A DNA stretch of 6,459 bases. It comes from Candidatus Hydrogenedentota bacterium. GTDB taxonomy: Bacteria > Hydrogenedentota > Hydrogenedentia > Hydrogenedentales > CAITNO01. Every line of letters begins with the position of its first letter. Within the stretch, counting starts at the first letter, position 1. This document shows, one piece after another, positions 1-4,635 of the stretch. Below the pieces are notes generated by a model. The model was not told the DNA's origin, ran no database searches, and saw nothing but the letters and a program-made list of their open reading frames with translations. The stretch is from positions 1 through 6,459 of the forward strand of contig CAIJOU010000692.1 in the NCBI GenBank assembly GCA_903822375.1. Reading direction: 5' to 3'. A program made the translations under genes and the position numbers.

Positions 1-377
1 ACGTCGGCCCCACAAGCGCGGAGAGCATCTCATTCGCGGTCATCTTCGACAAGCCCGTCCAGGGGTTCGACGATGACACGGACCTGGTCCTCACCCTCAC
101 AGGCAGCGTGGCCTTCACTGACATAAGCATCTCAGGCAGCGACTCCCGATACACTGTTACTGTGGGCGGCATTTCAGGAACAGGAACCCTCCGTCTGTCT
201 GTCAGCACCCTGTCGGATGTGGAAGATTTGGCAGGCACACCACTGGCCGGTAGCGTGACTAGTGCGGTAGTCACTATCGATCCCGGTGCTCCCGGCCTGC
301 CGTTGGTTGCGTTGCCTTTGGGGTTGGCATTGTTGTCAGCGGGTGTGGCGGTTGTGCGAGGAAGGCGGAAAGACTGA
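1..377 (+). CDS. C-terminal part of an Ig-like surface protein with sorting-signal tail (5' partial)
   Basis: The frame is open from position 3 at the left edge to TGA at 375-377, giving 124 visible residues; the true start lies outside the window. Residues 1-93 or so look like one bacterial Ig-like beta-sandwich module. They include SISFAVIFDKPVQGF, the alternating strand YTVTVGGISGTGTLRLSV, and the closing DLAGTPLAG...TSAVVTID typical of repeated Ig-like modules in large extracellular proteins. After a short Pro/Gly linker comes a hydrophobic segment (about residues 99-118, LPLVALPLGLALLSAG) and then the basic end RGRRKD. A single helix followed by an Arg/Lys cluster at the extreme C-terminus is the layout of exosortase/rhombosortase-type or simple membrane-anchor tails. 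The protein is therefore inferred to be exported and anchored at the envelope. Its function is unknown, and the enzymatic or adhesive part, if any, lies upstream. A GTG at 108 is internal and is not the start. Confidence 0.82.
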   Translation, partial: VGPTSAESISFAVIFDKPVQGFDDDTDLVLTLTGSVAFTDISISGSDSRYTVTVGGISGTGTLRLSVSTLSDVEDLAGTPLAGSVTSAVVTIDPGAPGLPLVALPLGLALLSAGVAVVRGRRKD

Positions 378-382
378 CGACG

Positions 383-399
383 ACAAACACTCCGTTTGT
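383..399 (+). terminator. short A/T-rich inverted repeat after the surface-protein gene
   Basis: Six nucleotides downstream of the TGA at 375-377 there is a perfect 6-bp inverted repeat, ACAAAC and GTTTGT, around a 5-nt loop. It could form a small hairpin at the 3' end of the transcript. The stem is weak (two G/C pairs) and no T-run follows, so it does not meet the usual standard for an intrinsic terminator. It could equally be a chance palindrome or a binding site. Confidence 0.2.
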
Positions 400-402
400 A
401 GA

Positions 403-912
403 ATGCAATATGAAACCCAAGGCAGATGTGCGCAGGGAAAACCGACGAAATGGCTTGGTAAGTACGACATAGAGTTCGAGTCACTGAAGGAGTGTACGGA
501 GACAAATCGTCGTAAGTGGTTGGAATATATGGGCAAAAAAAATGGCGTCCCCAATGTAAAGCAGTTAAGTACTCCGTCCACGTTTCAGAATATGACGATA
601 TGCAAAGTGTTTTGGGCATACGCGTCGACGGACTTCATCACCGCTACGAACTCCGCGCTGCATAGTCAAACATTGCACGTCTTCCATCCATTTCTCGCTG
701 TTCCCAAAAGCAGGAAAGCGACCGGGCTTGCGCAGACCGGCATTCTCGCTCTCGAAGACTGCATCGATGCCAATTTTCACGGATCAAAAGACCGGGTTGA
801 GCTCTCGCTCAAGATAGGATATGCTCTCAGCACATTCGCCAATCAGCGTGGATGGATTTTAGGGAACCACAGCGCTGTGGACTCCCGTTCCACGGGGAAA
901 GGATGCATATGA
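403..912 (+). CDS. unrecognised ORF overlapping the glycosidase start (possible hypothetical protein)
   Basis: This frame is open from inside the preceding gene to TGA at 910-912. The first ATG outside that gene is at 403, giving 169 residues; a later ATG at 529 is also possible, and neither has a clear Shine-Dalgarno. Codon use leans toward coding: the second half has mostly C or G at the third position. The residue mix is ordinary (KWLGKYDIEFESLKEC early on, LALEDCIDANFHGSKDRVE later), with no signal peptide or membrane segment. I recognise no domain. The stop overlaps the next gene's start as ATGA, an arrangement often seen with translational coupling. The alternative is a roughly 530-nt non-coding leader, or remnant DNA, that is open by chance. 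The reverse-strand frame over 565-780 uses the same codon register and is considered its shadow. Confidence 0.35.
   Translation: MQYETQGRCAQGKPTKWLGKYDIEFESLKECTETNRRKWLEYMGKKNGVPNVKQLSTPSTFQNMTICKVFWAYASTDFITATNSALHSQTLHVFHPFLAVPKSRKATGLAQTGILALEDCIDANFHGSKDRVELSLKIGYALSTFANQRGWILGNHSAVDSRSTGKGCI
894..902 (+). promoter_or_regulatory. ribosome binding site deciding the glycosidase start
   Basis: The purine run GGGGAAAGG ends 6 nt before ATG at 909. That is suitable spacing for 909 and leaves none for the ATG at 903. It lies inside the end of the upstream open frame. It supports a start at 909 rather than at the in-frame ATG at 852, which has no comparable motif. Confidence 0.6.
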
Positions 913-3305
913 GGCCCTTCGTCATGGCAGGCGCTATCTTTCTTGCGGTGACAATTATGGGCTGGAATGGCCAATCCACCGGGGACGAGCCCTCCGCGCC
1001 GAGTAATTCGGAAACACCCGCCTCCGCCGTGGCTATTGAAGATGCCTGTTGTCGGATGACATTCGGCGGAATCCACGGTGAGTTGCGTCACATCACCAAT
1101 CTCCAGATGGGCGATGAATGTCTTAAACACGGCGTATCCGGGACGATGCCGTTCCGTATTTATGCCGACCTCACCAAAGAGTTCGAGGTCAGCAAGAAGG
1201 GCGACTACGAAGATCCGGCGGCCATCACGAAAACAGTGCTCCACCCCGAAACATGCTCCGCGACAATTGAGAAGTGCGACGATGGGCTGATAATAGTCTA
1301 CCAGGGCCAGGGATTGGAGATGCGGCTGCAGATCCGTCTTCGGAAACAAGCAGGGACCTCCGACTGGTCCCTGCGTGTCAGCAACACGGGCGATACCGCA
1401 CGCAGCTTTCTGACATGTTTTCCGTATTTTGACGGTGTCCGGCTTGGGGATGATTTCAGCAAGAACATGGCCACGGCGATGGATCAGGGGGGCCTCATCG
1501 TGCCCGCGTGGGAACGGGATGGCGGCGTGCTCGGAGAAAGCAATTACATGTCCATGCAATGGCATGCCGTGTGGGACCCCACGTCAAAGAGTGCGTTGGG
1601 CTTGATTTTCATGGACGCGGATGTGCGGCCCAAACGACTAATCTTGAAGGAACCGTCCATCGGATTGCATTACTTCCCGCCAGAAACGCTGGCTCCGGGC
1701 GCTTCGGTCGAATTCCCCACGGTGCGAGTGCTCGTGTACAAGGGCGATTGGCGGCCGGCCGCGCGCGCGTACCGTTCTTGGTATGATTTGGCCTATCCAC
1801 ATGTGACACCGCCGGCATGGTTTCGTGAATCCAACGGAAACACGGGTATTCATTTCCGGCAAGGCGATCGTTCGGATTATGCGGGGCAGGTCGCTTTGGA
1901 GAGCTTTCGTGATCTGCCCGCCGCGCATCTGCGGTCTCCGATAGACAATTGGGAATATGCCTTCTACTGCCAGGCATCCATGCGGATGAAGGACGGAAAA
2001 TTCACTCCCCATACGGATGGAGACAACATCGTCCGCGAGGACATGGGCGGCGCTGCAGCGCTGCGGGAAGGTATTGCGGGCGATCACCGGCTTGGCTTGC
2101 ATGCCACGTTGTATGTCGAGGGATACATCGTGCATGAGGAAAGCGATCTTGTGAAGTCCGGAAAGGGTGCACAATGGTCCGTGATGCACAAGGATGGGAC
2201 CATTACCGGTGACTATACAAAACAAGGCTTCTACCACATGTGTCCCGGATGCGTTGAGTGGCAAGATCATCTTGCGAACATGGTTGCGAGGCTTCTGCGC
2301 GAGACCGGTGCGGATGCCGTCAGGCTGGATTCGCTGGGTTTCTACTACCTTCCCTGTTATAACCCGGCCCACCACCATGAGACACCATTCGGGTACAACG
2401 AGTGGATCAAGACGCTTCTGGCCAAGGTGCGCCAGGCGGCGATAGCGGTTAATCCGGAGGTGCTTCTGTTAACCGAAGGTTCGGCGGACTGGTTCGGTCA
2501 ATGGTTTCATGGAGCGCTAACCAGTCGTTGCCCTCGTGAGCTTTCGCCGATGCGGATTGCGGTCGGACCGTTTCGCCCCTATGTTTACGCTTCTGGAGCG
2601 TTGTGGGGATCCTTGTCGGGCTTCCCAGGCGGAGGCTGCGGCGGTTCGGATATCCACACGATGGATTGGAACTGGCTATGCGCGCGGTTTCCGGCCCACG
2701 ATGCATTGGTATGGGGCGATGTGGCCGATGAGGATCCGCATTCATCCGACCCCCAGATCGTCACGCGGTGCTTCGAGGGCAAAGATTACTGGGCCATTGT
2801 CGCCGCACGGCCGGCATGCCAGGACCCCATTTGGCCAAGAGGCACGGAGATTTCCAGTGAACACGGCACGTACACACTGACCGTGCTTCAGCTCGGACCA
2901 CAGGTGGAGGATGCCGTTCTTTGCGACATAGAAACGCTGGCGTGCTCGCCACTCGCGACAGAGCGCGTGGGCGATGATGTGCGCGTCGAATTGCGAACGA
3001 ACTGGGGCCTGGTTATCCTCCGCAAGCAGGGAGGTCCGGCGATGGCTGCCTTCGATCCGCTTCCTACACTTCGAAGAGGCGCGTCAACCACGGTGCGGCT
3101 TTCCATGCTCTCAGGCAATGCCGCCGGCACTGAGGCACAGTCCGCCACGGTAACGGCCCCCGGCCTAGCGGTTAATCCATCGGAGGTTCTCATACCTGGC
3201 GATTTAACCATTACGGTTCCAGCGGAAGCCCTGCCGGGCAACTATTCGGTTTCCGTGGCTGGCAAGGGCGTTCTTGGCTGCAGACGATTTCTTGTTGTCG
3301 AGTAG
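909..3305 (+). CDS. secreted DUF6259-like / GH36-type TIM-barrel glycoside hydrolase (putative)
   Basis: The protein has 798 residues from ATG 909, ending at TAG 3303-3305. Residues 1-20 or so (MRPFVMAGAIFLAVTIMGW) form a signal peptide: one Arg, then a hydrophobic core. It should be exported to the periplasm or beyond. Residues about 30-300 are strand-rich, as in the N-terminal beta-sandwich of GH31/GH36-type enzymes, and end in KGDWRPAARAYRSWYDLA. This 'GDW..AA..YR.W' signature precedes the barrel in DUF6259 and related putative glycosidases. The barrel starts near PPAWF (about residue 302). GADAVRLDSLG places D474 at the end of a strand, a candidate nucleophile, and LLLTEGSADW places E523 and D527 as candidate acid/base or substrate-binding residues. 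MCPGCVEWQDHLANMVA just before is also typical of this group. Residues about 721-798 form a C-terminal Ig-like module (TTVRLSMLSG...PGNYSVSVAG). Family membership is from pattern recognition. The substrate cannot be read from the sequence; an alpha-linked polysaccharide or oligosaccharide is the likely class. An alternative is an inactive carbohydrate-binding homologue. Confidence 0.8.
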   Translation: MRPFVMAGAIFLAVTIMGWNGQSTGDEPSAPSNSETPASAVAIEDACCRMTFGGIHGELRHITNLQMGDECLKHGVSGTMPFRIYADLTKEFEVSKKGDYEDPAAITKTVLHPETCSATIEKCDDGLIIVYQGQGLEMRLQIRLRKQAGTSDWSLRVSNTGDTARSFLTCFPYFDGVRLGDDFSKNMATAMDQGGLIVPAWERDGGVLGESNYMSMQWHAVWDPTSKSALGLIFMDADVRPKRLILKEPSIGLHYFPPETLAPGASVEFPTVRVLVYKGDWRPAARAYRSWYDLAYPHVTPPAWFRESNGNTGIHFRQGDRSDYAGQVALESFRDLPAAHLRSPIDNWEYAFYCQASMRMKDGKFTPHTDGDNIVREDMGGAAALREGIAGDHRLGLHATLYVEGYIVHEESDLVKSGKGAQWSVMHKDGTITGDYTKQGFYHMCPGCVEWQDHLANMVARLLRETGADAVRLDSLGFYYLPCYNPAHHHETPFGYNEWIKTLLAKVRQAAIAVNPEVLLLTEGSADWFGQWFHGALTSRCPRELSPMRIAVGPFRPYVYASGALWGSLSGFPGGGCGGSDIHTMDWNWLCARFPAHDALVWGDVADEDPHSSDPQIVTRCFEGKDYWAIVAARPACQDPIWPRGTEISSEHGTYTLTVLQLGPQVEDAVLCDIETLACSPLATERVGDDVRVELRTNWGLVILRKQGGPAMAAFDPLPTLRRGASTTVRLSMLSGNAAGTEAQSATVTAPGLAVNPSEVLIPGDLTITVPAEALPGNYSVSVAGKGVLGCRRFLVVE

Positions 3306-3345
3306 GATCCCGTTGACCTCAAGCGAATAGCGAGGCATGGGATCT
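3305..3345 (+). terminator. hairpin at the 3' end of the glycosidase gene
   Basis: The inverted repeat GATCCC (3306-3311) and GGGATC (3339-3344) begins at the last base of the stop codon. It extends to about 9 pairs if two G-T pairs are allowed, with a loop of about 23 nt. It is placed where a terminator or mRNA 3'-end stabiliser would be. The loop is long and no T-run follows, so the assignment is weak. Confidence 0.25.
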
Positions 3346-3505
3346 GATGTCCCCGGCGGTCGAGAAGTGCGCGGGTGGCGGTCCTATTTCACCTTCTTCT
3401 CGTCCTTCTGTTTCCGTTCTTCCATTACGTGAACAACCGTTATGCAGGCTATCATCGCTTCGCGGATAAGTGTATGATGAGAGACAACCGAAAGGAAGAC
3501 CGACT

Positions 3506-3670
3506 ATGCCAACCTATTCCTACCAATGTCAGGTCTGCCGGAAGAGCTTCTCACTGCAAATGACCATTGCTAAGCACGATAAGGCCCGGACAAAGTGCCC
3601 CAAGTGTGGGAGCCGCAACGTCCAGCAGAGCATAACGTCTTTCGTAGCCGTCACGTCAAAGAAGAGCTGA
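3506..3670 (+). CDS. FmdB-type zinc ribbon protein
   Basis: This small protein of 54 residues is complete and short enough to be missed by length filters. It starts MPTYSYQCQVC and carries two CxxC knuckles, C8/C11 and C31/C34 (CPKCGSRNV), which form a zinc ribbon. The tail SITSFVAVTSKKS closely matches the usual ending of the common 'MP-x-Y-x-Y-x-C' FmdB/putative regulatory zinc-ribbon proteins, which are normally 50-110 residues. ATG 3506 is chosen because AAGGAAG at 3492-3498 sits 7 nt upstream, and because MPTY is the canonical family start; a longer in-frame start at 3470 adds an unrelated polar extension. FmdB was named from formamide/methylamine-related loci, but the role of the family is unknown; regulation or nucleic-acid/protein binding is proposed. 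It appears to be a single-gene unit, about 200 nt downstream of the glycosidase and convergent with the next gene. Confidence 0.9.
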   Translation: MPTYSYQCQVCRKSFSLQMTIAKHDKARTKCPKCGSRNVQQSITSFVAVTSKKS

Positions 3671-3763
3671 TTTATCAAAGCTGTCCGTTCAACAAGGCTT
3701 TAAGCTCCGCTCATCGGCCTCAGAATCTGAAACGTCTCCCGCATTACCCCCACACGCTACGGA

Positions 3764-3940
3764 CTACTTTTTGCCGCCGCGCAGATACGACTGAAGCATC
3801 GGGGCGAGCCCACCATACGGGTTGCTCTTCAGCTTAAGGACCTTACCGACGATTTCCACAATGTCCTTGTCGTTAAAACCGGCAGCACGGCTTTCGCAGA
3901 CCACCTCATTGAGCACACAGCACTGCAATACGTACGCCAC
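3764..3940 (-). CDS. 58-aa unrecognised small protein or C-terminal gene remnant
   Basis: On the reverse strand, a frame from GTG (3940) to TAG (3764-3766) gives 58 residues: VAYVLQCCVLNEVVC, then GFNDKDIVEIVGKVLKLK, then PYGGLAPMLQSYLRGGKK. Codon third positions are mostly G or C and the residue pattern is that of a real protein: amphipathic helices, a GFND-type turn and a Gly/Lys tail. Competing frames over the same bases are rich in Arg and Ser, like shadows. The start is uncertain. Only a weak AAGAGAG lies upstream, and one sense codon before the GTG there are two TAG stops in a row. Beyond them the same frame continues as LNDLKDVAEKGFRMQG for about 25 codons with no start codon. It may therefore be an intact micro-gene, or the 3' end of a longer gene broken by nonsense mutations. 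No family recognised. It lies downstream of, and in the same direction as, the zinc-ribbon gene at 4017-4256. Confidence 0.5.
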   Translation of the reverse strand: MAYVLQCCVLNEVVCESRAAGFNDKDIVEIVGKVLKLKSNPYGGLAPMLQSYLRGGKK

Positions 3941-4016
3941 GTGCTACTAAACTCTCTTAGTGCCCTGCATTCTGAAACCCTTCTCGGCAACATCCTTTAA
4001 GTCATTGAGCCGAATA

Positions 4017-4256
4017 TCATGCCTCTGCGATCTTCTGGACGATAGCCTTGGCTGACTTCAGGTTGCCCAAGATCTCCACGAATCCACAATCCAAGCACAT
4101 TGTTGCATTGATGAGGACATCTGGCGTCTTGTCAAACAGAGAACGGTTTCCTGTATCGAACCGAAAGGCTGAAACAGGAAGAAAAACTAAACCGGACCTT
4201 AATTCGCCCGGCTTCAGGTTCGTCCCTCCACATTTGAAGCATTTTGCGCCGTCCAC
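4017..4256 (-). CDS. small zinc-ribbon protein (CxxC-CxxC)
   Basis: This 79-residue protein starts at GTG 4256 and ends at TGA 4017-4019. It has two cysteine pairs: C6/C9 in KCFKCGGTNLKPGELRSG and C54/C57 in NATMCLDCGFVEILG. The 44-residue spacing, the 'PGEL.SG' segment and the 'V..NA.MC..CG.VE' segment match a widespread type of small stand-alone zinc-ribbon proteins of unknown function. The C-terminus (NLKSAKAIVQKIAEA) should be a helix. GTG is chosen over an ATG at 4289 because a strong AAAGGAGG lies 9 nt upstream of it, inside the longer version, and because family members start just before the first knuckle. No signal peptide or membrane segment is present, so it is likely cytosolic. The role is unknown; zinc-dependent binding to nucleic acid or protein is an inference. 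It is oriented away from the broken reading frame at 4324-4585. Confidence 0.8.
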   Translation of the reverse strand: MDGAKCFKCGGTNLKPGELRSGLVFLPVSAFRFDTGNRSLFDKTPDVLINATMCLDCGFVEILGNLKSAKAIVQKIAEA

Positions 4257-4265
4257 TATGAGTTT

Positions 4266-4273
4266 CCTCCTTT
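4266..4273 (-). promoter_or_regulatory. strong Shine-Dalgarno for the 79-aa zinc-ribbon gene
   Basis: Read on the reverse strand, AAAGGAGG is close to a full anti-16S match and lies 9 nt before the GTG at 4256. It decides in favour of the GTG start and shows that translation begins downstream of the ATG at 4289. Confidence 0.75.
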
Positions 4274-4323
4274 CCTGGATACCATGCACATCTCAGGATA
4301 GCTTAAGGCTGAGCAGATGATAT

Positions 4324-4585
4324 ATGAAGTGGGCGAAACTCTACAAACTCGTTCAATGGCCCGTCTGCGAGATCCTTGCCGCATGCAGCAAGGATTCGAC
4401 AGGAGAACTGCGCCCAAAACGCCCTTATGCCCCAGGAATACTCCGGCATCTGGCACACCCGCAATCGTTCGATCCACAACCAGCCAGACTTCTGGGGCCA
4501 AGTGCTTCATTTGTTCCTGTTTGGACCATGGATGAATATTGTTTACTTTACGGGACCGCCACTTTCACGCGGCGGCCCATTCTAA
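4324..4585 (+). pseudogene. short coding-like region broken by a one-base frameshift
   Basis: This region fills most of the roughly 380 nt between the zinc-ribbon gene and the WD40 gene. From ATG 4324 to about 4413 the first frame looks coding (KWAKLYKLVQWPVCEILAAC), with about 70% G/C at third positions. After the run CCCAAAA (4413-4419) that frame turns Pro/Arg-rich. The next frame then takes over the coding look (EYSGIWHTRNRSIHNQPDFW, then GQVLHLFLFGPWMNIVYF) to TAA at 4583-4585. Removing one base in the run would join them into an 86-residue protein with a hydrophobic, aromatic-rich C-terminal half (possible membrane segment near GQVLHLFLFGPW). There is no clear ribosome binding site before 4324. 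I do not recognise the family. It could be a pseudogene, a sequencing indel in a homopolymer, or programmed frameshifting. A reverse-strand frame over 4256-4510 is also open and cannot be fully excluded. Confidence 0.4.
4552..4578 (-). terminator. GC-rich hairpin downstream of the WD40 gene
   Basis: GGGaCCGCC (4552-4560) pairs with GGCGGCCC (4571-4578), giving 8 G/C pairs with one bulged A around a 10-nt loop. It lies about 58 nt past the WD40 stop in that gene's direction, and also at the end of the frameshifted ORF on the other strand. It is strong as a hairpin, but neither side has a good T-run, so termination is only suggested. A second, smaller hairpin (CGCGA/TCGCG, 4604-4617) lies between it and the WD40 stop. 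Confidence 0.35.
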
Positions 4586-4635
4586 CGATGGTTGCCTTGA
4601 TATCGCGATTGCTCGCGTCTTGCTGTTCCTTATGC

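Noticed and set aside
535..542. Run of eight A as a slippage site in the 403-912 frame
   Set aside because: The flanking frame keeps its coding character on both sides, and neither alternative frame takes over after the run, so no frameshift is indicated.
852..908. N-terminal extension of the glycosidase from ATG 852
   Set aside because: There is no Shine-Dalgarno, and the extra 19 residues are polar and would bury the signal peptide. ATG 909 has GGGGAAAGG 6 nt upstream and places the signal peptide at the N-terminus.
1609..2378. Reverse-strand frames inside the glycosidase gene
   Set aside because: They are shadows of the + strand gene, with Arg/Pro/His-rich composition and no ribosome binding sites or recognisable domains.
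3473..3478. TATGAT as a -10 promoter element for the FmdB-type gene
   Set aside because: The position is reasonable (27 nt before ATG), but no acceptable -35 hexamer is found 16-18 nt upstream, and a lone hexamer is expected by chance.
3375..3563. + strand frame with a hydrophobic N-terminus (LFHLLLVLLFPFF)
   Set aside because: It overlaps the start of the clear FmdB-type gene in another frame, has no ribosome binding site, and loses its coding character after about 35 residues.
4257..4289. Longer start (ATG 4289) for the 79-aa zinc-ribbon protein
   Set aside because: The strong AAAGGAGG lies inside this extension (4266-4273), at the right distance for GTG 4256.
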